Assembly (NCBI GenBank): GCA_036365455.1
Contig: JAWQUS010000022.1
Location: forward strand, 806,001 to 870,000
DNA: 64,000 nt
Source: Macrosoma leucophasiata
Taxonomy: Eukaryota > Arthropoda > Insecta > Lepidoptera > Hedylidae
Direction: 5' to 3'
Below, one piece after another: positions 34,301 to 41,625 of the stretch. Every line of letters begins with the position of its first letter. The stretch's first letter is position 1. Below the pieces are notes generated by a model. The model did not search any database, was not told the DNA's origin, and saw only the letters and a list, made by a program, of their open reading frames with translations. A program made the translations under genes and the position numbers.

Positions 34301-36103
34301 TTTACTGTTAAACAAATGTTTATTTGTTTATTATGTCTATATAAACATGATATTGGTACAAATAGCAAGCTTAACGCTTAAAGCGCTGACTACCAGCTAA
34401 ACCATACGAATATACAGGGTGTCCCAGAAATCAACGATAAACCGGAAACGGGCGAAGTCATGACAGTTAATATATATATTTTTTTATGTTATGATAGTGG
34501 CAAACAAGCATGCAGTTCATATTGATGTTAAGTGATGACTGCAGCTGGTAACGCATCTGCATTTTGACTTCTAGTCTTTGTGTGGGTGTCTATATACACC
34601 CACACAAAGACTAGAAGTCAAAATGCAGATGCGTTACCACTTCGGAGGCCTAAGGTATTGTGTCTCTTTGCCGGAAATTACAGGGCCGTACATTACCACC
34701 TGACCGGAACACGCTAGTGCTGAACACTACCATTTAGCGGCAAGTATATTAGGTAATGCGGTGGTGCCTACGCCCGCGAGCTCCGTCACTGGAGCTCTAC
34801 CACCAGTAAAGTTATTAGAATTTTTAGTATTATTAGGCTTTAAAAAAATATATCTATAATATAACTCCTAAGACTACAAATATTTCTTTTTTGTAGTCTT
34901 AGAACTTGATCACAGGATGTCAGTTTTCCAGATATTTTAATATGAATATTTTTTTCACATTTTTCTAATAACTGTCATGACTTGGCCTATCACCCGTTTT
35001 CGGTTTATCGTTGATTTCTAAGACACCCTGTATAGAGATACCGAGCGGACGTGTTCCACTCGGCCGCACACTAGCGATCTCCGCACCGCACACCGAGTAA
35101 ACGCCCGCCGTGCGTCGGAGCTGACACACACTTTTTTTAATCAATTTTTGAACCATTTTCCATTTTAATATTTTTTTTATAGGTACCAACGCAATGCGAC
35201 GTGGAAATGACGGACGTTCGTTCAACATCACTCAACAGCTCACCCGTCCACCAAACCCTCGACTACCAGAGTCCCACGTTCGAACCCGAGCTATACTTCA
35301 CAAACCCAGACATAAGCAACTGCGGTAGAGAACTAAACTACATGGCGACACCTGTAGAATTCTTCAGAAGGAGGACTCTTCGAAGAAACACCCTCGATCG
35401 AGTCTTAGATCTGCAAAGACCTTTAACTCTCCAACTAGGTAGGTTCCAACTTAGCATACCTAGGTTCGGACGCCGCGAAGAACCTAGACCCGATACGCCT
35501 AATGTAGCCGAGATAAACATAGATAATCTAGACTTTGTTCGACTTAATTCTAATGAGACGTATACCTTGAACGGTCGAACTATAAGGCTTTTGGGGGCTA
35601 ATTTTGAGAATTACCCGGTTTTGGACGCAACCGTCAGACCTCCGCCTTACAATGAAGCTATGAGGTACAAAGTGTATGGACCTCCGCCGGAATATCTCTC
35701 TAGGGAGGGTTTGAATGTGAATAACGCGACTAATATCGATGAGGAAGCGAGAAATAACGTTGAGATGCCGCCGTGTTACGACGAATTGGCTTCGGCTAGT
35801 AACGTTGCCGATATAAGTAACGGTAACGTATCGGATGATAACGGTAATACTAGGAACGTTAATAACGATAATAGTAGTAACGTCAATAACGTAATACTTG
35901 TCCGTAACTTTACCGTAATTGAGAATGGAAATTCGAGTGATGTAGCTAATGATAATGTAACTGGTAACGTTAGTGCAGATAATATTGTGGAACCGAATTC
36001 GAATTTACCAGAGAGTATAAGCTCTGTAATAGACAACCTGCCGGCCATAGACAGTGATGTTAATGCTAATGAAGCAGGTAGCATAGAGATTAATGCGAAT
36101 TAA
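16748..36103 (+). CDS. Ig / LDLa / single-pass membrane protein with PPxY tail (10 exons, 653 aa)
   Basis: Join 16748-16811, 18972-19149, 19888-20027, 20359-20496, 21104-21229, 21942-22034, 27514-27638, 32129-32206, 33556-33654, 35183-36103; 1962 nt. Every junction keeps phase. Order: signal peptide 1-22; Ig-like domain about 42-126 (Cys56, Trp69, DSGHYMC with Cys111); LDLa module 132-167 with six Cys and CDGWPDC...EDE; Cys-rich module 180-205; stalk; transmembrane helix about 242-264; basic juxtamembrane KMHMKR; tail with PPRY 292-295, PPPY 500-503, PPEY 515-518, PPCY 543-546; Asn-rich end. N-glycosylation sites NLT51 and NAS75. Inferred: type I cell-surface receptor or adhesion protein whose tail can bind WW domains, for example of Nedd4-type ubiquitin ligases. 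I cannot name the orthologue. Confidence 0.87.
16812..18688 (+). other. Intron 1 of the Ig/LDLa gene, mostly unrecognised
   Basis: AT-rich. An A20 run lies near 17570-17588. A family V fragment at 17850-18115 is the only repeat recognised before the SINE-M fragment at 18689. Confidence 0.6.
17850..18115 (-). mobile_element. MITE V, partial reverse copy
   Basis: Reverse complement shares cctccgtttgaggtaagaaa, tttgtggattatctatatga and the ccatattctta end with 9333-9745. Confidence 0.6.
18689..18776 (-). mobile_element. SINE-M 3' fragment
   Basis: ttttatgtaattaaggtgg to cacccacacaaagac; the 5' two thirds are absent. Confidence 0.75.
18972..19149 (+). CDS. Ig/LDLa gene exon 2 (first half of Ig domain)
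   Basis: Acceptor tttatttatcag; donor gtatgt. 178 bp = 2 + 58 codons + 2. High GC. Encodes the B strand LTLVC and C strand VYVWNY of an Ig fold. Confidence 0.92.
19573..19736 (+). mobile_element. SINE-M 3' part
   Basis: ccggcacaacaccttaggcc to ccatgaaataaaataaaa. Confidence 0.75.
19888..20027 (+). CDS. Ig/LDLa gene exon 3 (second half of Ig domain)
   Basis: Acceptor tctttccag; donor gtatgt. 140 bp = 1 + 46 codons + 1. Contains TEGDSGHYMC, the typical F-strand of an Ig domain. Confidence 0.92.
20359..20496 (+). CDS. Ig/LDLa gene exon 4 (LDLa module)
   Basis: Acceptor ttcgcag; donor gtcagt. 138 bp = 2 + 45 codons + 1. Six cysteines (132, 139, 143, 150, 156, 167) with CDGWPDC and acidic EDE give a standard calcium-binding LDLa pattern, complete in one exon. 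Confidence 0.93.
20581..21082. mobile_element. MITE D interrupted by SINE-M
   Basis: Ends aaggctggatcgcacca and gtgcaacccggccta are inverted repeats; a SINE occupies the middle. In intron 4. Confidence 0.7.
20695..20876 (-). mobile_element. SINE-M, 5'-truncated
   Basis: Poly(T), then gttatggtagtcgcaaacac to acaaggccgtacat. Confidence 0.8.
21104..21229 (+). CDS. Ig/LDLa gene exon 5 (Cys-rich module)
   Basis: Acceptor ttgtttacag; donor gtgagt. 126 bp = 2 + 41 codons + 1. Eight cysteines including two CC pairs. It does not have the LDLa Cys spacing or the DCxDxSDE ending; I do not recognise the module. Confidence 0.9.
21332..21476 (-). mobile_element. SINE-M 5' half
   Basis: cctctgtgccggaaattaca to ctctatcacca. 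Confidence 0.75.
21492..21714 (+). mobile_element. SINE-T1 3' part plus a second T1 tail
   Basis: Body from the cattttctagaagtttcgca point to gcgtgaagttacgt, then another 42-base T1 end (gagggattataggcgtgaag). Confidence 0.65.
21713..21922 (+). repeat. Family R5 repeat
   Basis: acaccgcggacactccgcca to ttacacattctctg. Ends 20 bases before the acceptor of exon 6. Confidence 0.65.
21942..22034 (+). CDS. Ig/LDLa gene exon 6 (stalk)
   Basis: Acceptor attgttgtcag; donor gtatgc. 93 bp = 2 + 30 codons + 1. Acidic, Pro-containing stalk leading into the membrane helix. Confidence 0.88.
22195..23595. mobile_element. piggyBac-like non-autonomous element
   Basis: TTAA at 22191-22194 and 23596-23599; inverted ends cacgttcgcgagcggtac and gtaccgcccgcgaacgtg. 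1401 bp. No transposase readable. The exact TTAA duplication points to piggyBac; the interior was not matched to anything. Confidence 0.7.
23779..24078 (+). mobile_element. SINE-M, full length
   Basis: tactggtggtagagctccag to an A20 tail; nearly consensus. Confidence 0.9.
24460..24600 (+). repeat. Family W repeat
   Basis: gcaaaaatgtatggacctcc to tcacttacttagct; reverse copy at 34030-34255. Confidence 0.6.
24770..24960 (+). mobile_element. SINE-T3 (tRNA-like head)
   Basis: cttcagtagctcaattggaa with acceptor arms gacttca/tgaagtc and T arm gcgagttcgagtctcgc; flanks match the reverse copy at 13863-14000. The anticodon stem has a mismatch, so a working tRNA is unlikely. Confidence 0.6.
25225..25365. 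repeat. LINE-type end with (CAGA)n
   Basis: caaatttcaactcaatcggt, a cagacagacagacagacaga run, then aaggtacggaaccctaaaa, a phrase common at lepidopteran repeat ends. Confidence 0.5.
25594..25938 (-). mobile_element. SINE-5S with 13-bp duplication
   Basis: Flanked by cgttacggcaata at 25581-25593 and 25939-25951. 5S-like segment (minus strand) at about 25859-25905. Confidence 0.85.
25952..26934. other. AT-rich intron 6 stretch, nothing recognised
   Basis: No exon, tRNA or named repeat found. Confidence 0.5.
26935..27155 (-). repeat. Decayed CTAG-type element
   Basis: Reverse match to 10110-10320 (ctaatctcgggaacggca; ctagctgcgcccacgacttc). Confidence 0.5.
27171..27473 (+). mobile_element. SINE-T1, full length
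   Basis: ctgcctcggtagcctagtgg to ttacaggcgtgaagttacgt; ends 40 bases before exon 7. Confidence 0.88.
27514..27638 (+). CDS. Ig/LDLa gene exon 7 (transmembrane helix)
   Basis: Acceptor tttgcacag; donor gtaagt at 27639. 125 bp = 2 + 41 codons, phase 0 at the end. Encodes CALIFMIAVVLLVSALC and a basic cytoplasmic start. From 27549 on it is the first unit of the 146-bp array, so 22 more copies of its last 90 bp follow in the intron. Confidence 0.9.
27549..30854 (+). repeat. 146-bp tandem array of exon 3' end plus 5' splice site
   Basis: 3306 bp, about 22.6 units. Each unit = 90 bp identical to the end of exon 7, then gtaagtgtctacactg and a ggtgtct-type microrepeat (56 bp). Donors recur at 27639 + 146n up to 30851: 22 are gtaagt and the last is gtaaca. 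I saw no differences between interior units. GC- and CpG-rich, with gcggccgc in every unit. 146 is not a multiple of 3, so the frame shifts between units. Confidence 0.97.
31053..31544. mobile_element. MITE, about 490 bp
   Basis: Left aagagccatttagacggaga and right ctccatctaaacggctctt are inverted repeats. Confidence 0.6.
31548..31696. mobile_element. MITE with TAA duplication (Harbinger-like)
   Basis: Ends ggctcctttca and tgaaaggagcc, flanked by TAA at 31545-31547 and 31697-31699. 149 bp. Confidence 0.7.
31710..32053 (-). mobile_element. SINE-5S
   Basis: aatggcaacccttgatacgt to ccactgggccatgcgcgc; the 5S-like region is more decayed than at 25594-25938. Confidence 0.75.
32129..32206 (+). 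CDS. Ig/LDLa gene exon 8
   Basis: Acceptor tttcttacag; donor gtatga. 78 bp, phase 0 at both ends, 26 codons. Contains PPRYEA, the first PPxY motif (32138-32149). Confidence 0.88.
32334..32616 (-). mobile_element. SINE-M nested in SINE-M
   Basis: Poly(T), ggaatggaagtggcaaacaa to ctctaccaccagtaa; lacks a short piece near the gcag/ttaccactcc junction. Confidence 0.85.
32747..32960. mobile_element. MITE with about 80-bp inverted repeats
   Basis: cacagtacagatatgaacag at the left and ctgttcatatttgtactgtg at the right; the arms stay paired to gcgcatcgacg/cgtcgatgcgc. tctata flanks both sides. 214 bp, inserted in SINE-M. Confidence 0.85.
33035..33150. repeat. G-rich MITE-like fragment
   Basis: gagggaaggaggaggggtac and ggggaggtgggggagggg resemble 4725-4925 and parts of 22078-24132. 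The rest of this intron to 33555 is AT-rich with nothing recognised. Confidence 0.35.
33556..33654 (+). CDS. Ig/LDLa gene exon 9
   Basis: Acceptor gttgattgcag; donor gtattg. 99 bp, 33 codons, phase 0 both ends. Encodes part of the cytoplasmic tail, GLARLSAIFSSRYRQ at its end. Confidence 0.88.
34030..34255 (-). repeat. Family W repeat, reverse copy
   Basis: Shares gcctgttaatgatattgtgt and ggaggtccatacatttttgc with 24460-24600. Confidence 0.6.
34479..34807 (-). mobile_element. SINE-M with internal fold-back
   Basis: A normal reverse copy except that 44 bases are present twice as a perfect inverted repeat, 34546-34589 and 34596-34639, with a 6-base spacer. Confidence 0.85.
35183..36103 (+). 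CDS. Ig/LDLa gene exon 10 (cytoplasmic tail, last exon)
   Basis: Acceptor ttttttttatag; 306 codons and TAA at 36101-36103. Residues 348-653. PPPY (35639-35650), PPEY (35684-35695) and PPCY (35768-35779) are each followed by an acidic residue within about five positions. The last 100 residues are rich in Asn, Ser, Val and Asp, with (N)xxN runs. No stop or frame break; by far the longest clean host exon here. Confidence 0.93.
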   Translation, partial: VPTQCDVEMTDVRSTSLNSSPVHQTLDYQSPTFEPELYFTNPDISNCGRELNYMATPVEFFRRRTLRRNTLDRVLDLQRPLTLQLGRFQLSIPRFGRREEPRPDTPNVAEINIDNLDFVRLNSNETYTLNGRTIRLLGANFENYPVLDATVRPPPYNEAMRYKVYGPPPEYLSREGLNVNNATNIDEEARNNVEMPPCYDELASASNVADISNGNVSDDNGNTRNVNNDNSSNVNNVILVRNFTVIENGNSSDVANDNVTGNVSADNIVEPNSNLPESISSVIDNLPAIDSDVNANEAGSIEINAN

Positions 36104-36152
36104 AAAAAAAACGAATAAGATCATGAGAATAGAGTGAATAAGCTATATGCTA

Positions 36153-36158
36153 AATAAA
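36153..36158 (+). terminator. Poly(A) signal AATAAA
   Basis: 50 bases after the stop codon of the Ig/LDLa gene, at a normal place for a short 3' UTR. Confidence 0.6.
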
Positions 36159-36331
36159 CGAGAAAGAGAGGAATGAATGGTTGTTTGTCTGTTTTGTTTC
36201 ACTTCTCGTTAATATGTCAGTTTTTTTTTAAGTTTTGCCATATCACAACAGATGGCTCGATCGAAAAGCGTCATCTAATTTTGATTTCCACTATGTCATC
36301 ATTAGAAATTAAAGAATTGGAAAAGAATGAA

Positions 36332-36412
36332 TTAACTTCATGCAGGAATCGAACCTGCGACCTCAGGATAATCAGTCCAGCCACTTTAAACACTAAGCTA
36401 CCGAAGTCCTTA
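36332..36412 (-). mobile_element. SINE-T3 / tRNA-like sequence
   Basis: Reverse complement: gacttcggtagcttagtg, cctgaggtcgcaggttcgat, B box ggttcgattcc. Acceptor arms are imperfect. Related to 7620-7690. No more recognised up to 36800. Confidence 0.55.
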
Positions 36413-36805
36413 ACCCGAACGTCGAAATTTTCTTTCCCTGTCTCTTTTTTTAACGGATTTAGGGTCGATAACATTGAATAATTTCATCAAAACTTTAGAA
36501 GTCTACAAGCGTTTCTTGTAAAATTTAAAAACATAAATAAATCATAACTTGAAAACTGCAAAAAATTGCGTACACCCCAGGAGTGAGGATTCTAAAAAAA
36601 ATTTGGACCCCTGTATAACTTTGTCAGACAGGACAATATTGTAAATTAATAATTTCTTAAAATAACAACAGATGGCGCGTTGAAAGATTTCTTTAATTTC
36701 TAAAATTAATAATAGATGGCACTGTTTTCTATTCGAGCACAGTAGCTAGTCAAATATATTTTTTGTTTATTATTTTTACACTAGCAATGATATTACAATG
36801 ATTAT

Positions 36806-37345
36806 TACTGGTGGTAGAGTTCCAGAGTAGGGGATCCGAGCGCGTAGGCACCACCGCATTACGTAATCCATCTTCCGCCAAATGGTAGTGTTCAGCACTA
36901 TCGTGTTCCGGGTAGTAATTATCACAGATATAGAGCAACGCGGGCCACCGGCCGCCGCGGCGGACCGGAGGGGAGTAGCCATAGCGTTTATTACCGATGC
37001 AAAACAGTCTGTCATTTTTGCGGGACGAACTACGTGTGATATACACACACTACAAAATTGTCTATTACTACGAAACTCACACTTTGACTTTACCAAAATG
37101 CATAAACAATTTCACGCACACATTAAAACTAGGCGACAGGCATTGGAACACTTGTGCCTGTACTTTGACAGAGGGGAAAGCCTGCATATGCCTACTGCCC
37201 TCCGGTCCGCCGCGGCCGGTGACCCGTGTTGCTCTATGATCACAGGGACATACCAAGTAAGGTCTCAGGGGTGGCAACGCACCAATATTTTGACCTCTAG
37301 TTTTTGTGTGGCAGTTTATAGGCTACAGTATTGATTACCTCCAAA
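36806..37345 (+). mobile_element. SINE-M split by a MITE
   Basis: 36806-36927 and 37239-37345 are the two parts of one diverged copy. Confidence 0.75.
36928..37238. mobile_element. MITE with 7-bp duplication, hAT-like
   Basis: Inverted ends agagcaacgcgggccaccgg and ccggtgacccgtgttgctct; atcacag on both sides (36921-36927 and 37239-37245). 311 bp. Confidence 0.8.
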
Positions 37346-37379
37346 CCTGGAACCCTACCAGCAGTAAAAGCTAAAGCCT

Positions 37380-37705
37380 CCCTCACATTAGGCGTGCGAG
37401 AAGCGTAAAGGCGCTTCGTGAGCGTCGCGTTTTGTCGCTCACACGCCCGAGTCACACCGCGGACACTCCGCCAAAATGCCTTACAAATGCTTAATTTGGT
37501 CTCTATTACACAGACTTAATCAGTGACGTATATTTTCACGTGCACCTGTGCGCGTAGCACGTAGATAATACCAAACGTCTCCCATAAGAGGGGAGGAGGT
37601 TGGATGAGGTGGAGAAATCGGGCGGGACGTCGAAGTGGTCATTCTATACGTAGTATTGTTTCATATTCTCTGCTCGAGGAACGCGCACGCCTATTGTGGG
37701 GGAGG
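37380..37705. mobile_element. MITE interrupted by R5
   Basis: Inverted ends cctccctcacattaggcgtg and cacgcctattgtgggggagg. Confidence 0.6.
37452..37673 (+). repeat. Family R5 repeat, nested
   Basis: cacaccgcggacactccgcc to catattctctg, inside 37380-37705. Confidence 0.65.
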
Positions 37706-37993
37706 CCTAAGGGTTCCTTATAGGCCATGGATCCTTAATAGATGTCTACAATGATTGTGCGTTTCACACCCTTTCTGTTAATTTAATAGATAAATGTTTG
37801 AAAAACTTGGTAACATTAAAAATAACACAATGCCTTAACCTATATATTTCTACTGTATTTTGAAAACACTCATTTTTAATTGAATATTAAATTAAATGTG
37901 ATAGCGATTTCGATGTCCGTGTAGATGTTGGGTTTGTAGTGACTTTGCTGCTATTGTTTTTTTATATAATTAATTTTTTACCACATTAAAAGA

Positions 37994-38266
37994 AACGTAA
38001 CTTCACGCCTGTAATCCCCGAAGGGGTAGGCAGAGGTAAATGCATGCATTCAATCATACATGCAAACACCCACGACTCGCCGGTTACGTTTTGGCCCATG
38101 TAACAGGTGGCGAACCTGTTGCCATCTCCGGGCACATTACCAAACTCCGGGGTACTGGGAAACTTCCAGAAAATGGAAAAATCCCAATAGAAGCAGAGAT
38201 AAAGGATTTTAAACCGTTATCTCTGATAATCCCCGACCCGGGAATCGAACCCAGGACCTCCAGCGT
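37994..38266 (-). mobile_element. SINE-T1 with hairpin at its head
   Basis: Full body, but the tRNA-like head is cut in the anticodon-like region and folds back: ggacctccagcgtaat / attacgctggaggtcc around an ag spacer (38250-38290). Confidence 0.8.
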
Positions 38267-38670
38267 AATAGTAATTACGCTGGAGGTCCTGTAAATACAC
38301 ATTAAAAGAAATTAATAAAAACCCAGTATTTCAGGGGGAATTGCAATTGTTTTGATATTGTGCCCTGTTCGCACACGCCACGCTTGGCAGGCGGGGATGT
38401 ACGATCAGAGTAGCGATAGTTTTATCGTGGGACGCTGCTACCCATCCCACGTTTGTGTATAACCTACCGCCTATTGGAATGATTATTTTCTTCCTTTCTT
38501 TTATTTCTTTCCTTTCTTTACATTCTGTTCTTTCTTTCTTTGCAGTATACCTTTAACGTATCAAATGTACTTTTATAAATAATATGGTATATCTTTAGCA
38601 GCAGGGTCAGTACAGATATGGTAATTGAAAATTGGTTGTATTTGTCAAGCGGTGACATAAGAACTAAAGG

Positions 38671-38929
38671 AGACGTACCAAAATGAATGGATCTTGGGCA
38701 CGCACCTAGACGTACCAAAATGAATGGATCTTGGGCACGCACCTAGACGTACCAAAATGAATGGATCTTGGGCACGCACCTAGACGTACCAAAATGAATG
38801 GATCTTGGGCACGCACCTAGACGTACCAAAATGAATGGATCTTGGGCACGCACCTAGACGTACCAAAATGAATGGATCTTGGGCACGCACCTAGACGTAC
38901 CAAAATGAATGGATCTTGGGCACGCACCT
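38671..38929 (+). repeat. 37-bp tandem repeat, 7 copies
   Basis: Unit agacgtaccaaaatgaatgg + 17 bases; 259 bp is exactly 7 x 37, with no differences seen. The 38267-38670 stretch before it holds nothing recognised. Confidence 0.97.
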
Positions 38930-38974
38930 TGTACACTATATTGAAAACAGAAGCACAAAATACTAACAGTGCAC

Positions 38975-39190
38975 ACATCGTGCCTAGGAAGGAGACTTCG
39001 GCTTATTTCGGGTCTGTAGAGCGTTATCTCTTTCGCACTATATCTATTTGACGTTTGTCGACCATTTTGATCAAGTTTTGACCAATACCGGACTGTCAGT
39101 GCTTACGTAGGCAGAGTGCAACAGAGATAACGCTCTACGAAGTCGAAACGAGCCGATCGTCTCTTTCGCAGTTGATGTGCAATATTAGTT
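38975..39190 (+). mobile_element. MITE R4, full copy
   Basis: gagacttcggcttatttcgg, gaccaataccggactgtcag, ctacgaagtcgaaacgagcc. Ends carry inverted acatcg/gatgtgcaatatt. Uninterrupted. Confidence 0.7.
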
Positions 39191-39339
39191 GTTGAGTTCT
39201 GTTATCATTATCAGCTATTCAAATCGTTTATTACAACTTCATTTAATTGTCGTAAGTATACTCCTAAAACAAGAATGATCACACTAAAAGTGGCGGATGA
39301 CTTTTTATGTCAAAATCATTTCTTTCTGGTTCATTTTCT

Positions 39340-39630
39340 TACTGGTGGTAGAGCTCCAGTGACGGAGCTCGCGGGCGTAGGCACCACCGCATTACCTGAT
39401 TTACTTGCCGCTAAATGGTAGTGTTCAGCACTATCGTGTTCCCGTCAGGTGGTAATGTACGGCCCTGTAATTTCCGGCACAGAGGCATAACACCTTAGGC
39501 CTCAGGAGTGGTAACGCATTTGCATTTTGACCTTGGTCTTTGTGTGGGTGTCTATAGGCTGCAGTCATCCCTTAACATCAATGTGAACTGCATGCTTGTT
39601 TGCCACTTCAAATACATAAAATAAAAAAAA
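39340..39630 (+). mobile_element. SINE-M, full length
   Basis: ttactggtggtagagctcca to an A-rich tail. Confidence 0.88.
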
Positions 39631-39932
39631 ATAAAAAATTGACATTTACTGTCTGTCTTTTGTAATGTCAGTTGTATTTGTCCCATTATGACGTATAAAT
39701 CTATCTTTATGGTATCCAAGGGGAACAATATGGTGACACATTGTTTTCATACGAAAAATAAATGTTTCCGTTAAAAAAAAGATTTCTTTGTATTTTCTTT
39801 GTACACTATTGTACAAGGTGAGGGCCCAATGTGGAACATGACCTTTAATAATAGCTCGACCAATAGTATAACAATAGATATGTTATAAAAGAATCATGGT
39901 AATGTAATATTTCCTTGAAATCGTGATATAAT

Positions 39933-40268
39933 AGGTTGGGGAAAAAGTCTTTTCGCACTATAGTATGTATGAACTTGTAATAAAATCTCTCTGGCTGTAG
40001 TATTTGTATCTGGCTGGTTTTGGTATCATTGAAAGTTCAAATTTTAAAGAACATAATTCCAAATTCAAATTACGCAAATGTGTGATTTTCATTTGTTTTT
40101 CGTACTGTCAAGATGAGTGAATCTAATGAAGAAATTCGATACATTTTAAAATTTTACTACATAAAAGGTAAAAACGCAACATACATACTTTAGTAAAATT
40201 TAAATAAACTATATTAAAAAATGTTTTGAATTATCTTAAAAAATGCGAAGAAACTTTTTCCCCAACCT
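39933..40268 (+). pseudogene. Mariner-family deletion derivative
   Basis: Inverted ends aggttggggaaaaagt and aactttttccccaacct next to TA. Inside, an ATG at 40113 starts MSESNEEIRYILKFYYIKGK, which looks like a mariner transposase N-terminus, and stops at 40191. The rest of the transposase is gone, leaving a MITE-like relic. Confidence 0.85.
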
Positions 40269-40283
40269 TATATTTTTAACTTA

Positions 40284-40427
40284 CCCTCTTATTCATAAAC
40301 GTACATTAGATACGTTTTAGCTATAGAATGCTTTGTCTTTGTCAGTTGCATTGTCAAATGTGCAGGATAGAAAAAGACAAAGGAGAGATTAACAACACTA
40401 GCGAAAATACGTTTATGAATAAGGGAG
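40284..40427. mobile_element. MITE, copy of the 9746 family
   Basis: ccctcttattcataaacgta and tacgtttatgaataaggg. It starts 16 bases after the mariner relic ends. Confidence 0.7.
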
Positions 40428-40480
40428 CTAGTTTTTTTTTTTATTTTTTTTTTTTTACTTTTACTTTGCTTTTACTTTCT

Positions 40481-40778
40481 TACTGGTGGTAGAGCTCCAG
40501 TGACGGAGCTCGCGGGCGTAGGCACCACCGCATTACCTTATATACTTGCCGCTAAATGGTAGTGTTCAACACTATCGTGTTCCGGTCAGGTGGTAATGTA
40601 CGGCCCTGTAATTTCCGGCACAGAGGCATAAGACCTTAGGCCTCAGGAGTGGTAACGCATCTGCATTTTGACCTTGGTCTTTGTGTGGGTGTCTATAGGC
40701 TGCAGTCATCACTTAACATCAATGTGAACTGCATGCTTGTTTACCACTTCCATTACATAAAAAAAAAAAAAAAAAAAA
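40481..40778 (+). mobile_element. SINE-M, full length
   Basis: tactggtggtagagctccag to an A20 tail; close to consensus. Confidence 0.9.
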
Positions 40779-41082
40779 CTTGCAAGTATATTCTACCCGA
40801 AACCAGTACGATCAATTTTCAGTTATCTTAATAGTCGATAAAGTTGTGTTAAGTCTAGTTGTTATATATTTTCCACGTATCACAAGCACTTGAATAATTA
40901 AGGTGTACTTATAAAAGGAATAGACAATGGATCAGACGTGACCACTTGTCATTTTTATGGCAATTATGTTGGGTAGGTAGGATATATCATGGTTTGAAAC
41001 CAAGTCAATCCATAACCGACCTACGCGCTGCGATATACCGCGTCGACACTTTACAAAAAATGTGTTTTCTAATCTATAATTT

Positions 41083-41300
41083 CAAATTCCTAAAACCCTA
41101 TACGCCATGTTGTGAGATATGACGTCATACACGTTGTAAACAAACCAATGTCAACGAGTCATCCACATGTCACTTGTGGTCATTTAAGGTTTTGTTTACT
41201 ATACTAGTGACGTCATATGACATAATCTAAAGACCACCATGGACGACATCGTTTCGTCGAATATAAAGTAGGTTTTCAAAATTAAAGTTTTATTGATCTT
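41083..41300 (-). mobile_element. Family P element, uninterrupted
   Basis: tatacgccatgttgtgagat, gtaaacaaaccaatgtcaac, ctagtgacgtcatatgacat. The empty-site counterpart of 6960-7500. The 40779-41082 stretch before it is unrecognised. Confidence 0.7.
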
Positions 41301-41445
41301 CATGCTTCGAAACAATATAAGAAATAATTTTACGGTTTACTAATCCAAAATTGATTGACTTGAGACTTGTTTAAAAAAAGTGTCAACTATGCCTATCATT
41401 TCTCCTGTTTTTTTTCTATTTTAGACTCAAAATGTTTGTCTAAAC

Positions 41446-41625
41446 CAGAGGTTCCCAAACTATTTTTTCTTGTAGACCCCTTTCAATTTTTTTCTGGTTT
41501 CGTTAGACCCCCTCCTTGCTACATGTATATCACATTCCCATATTTCCATATTCACGCCTACGTAGACCCCCTTGCGTCTCCCATGGACCCCAGGGGGTCC
41601 ATATAGACCACTTTGGGAATCACTG
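41446..41625. mobile_element. hAT-type MITE with 8-bp duplication
   Basis: Ends cagaggttcccaaac and tttgggaatcactg; gtctaaac on both sides (41438-41445 and 41626-41633). 180 bp. Ends and 8-bp duplication fit hAT. Confidence 0.9.

Noticed and set aside
35201..35209. Separate 300-codon gene starting in exon 10
   Set aside because: The frame is open to the acceptor at 35182 and joins exon 9 in phase 0; starting here would leave the upstream exons without an end.
36882..37334. 150-codon frame
   Set aside because: It crosses a MITE and both halves of a SINE; not a gene.
38040..38294. Recurring frame with [13 protein letters not shown] (also 3595, 7625, 27208, 62848)
   Set aside because: It is SINE-T1 read as protein, including its tRNA-like head.
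40649..40831. Recurring frame with [10 protein letters not shown] at several places (also 14459, 18557, 54440, 62352)
   Set aside because: It is the 3' half of SINE-M read as protein; no coding signal.
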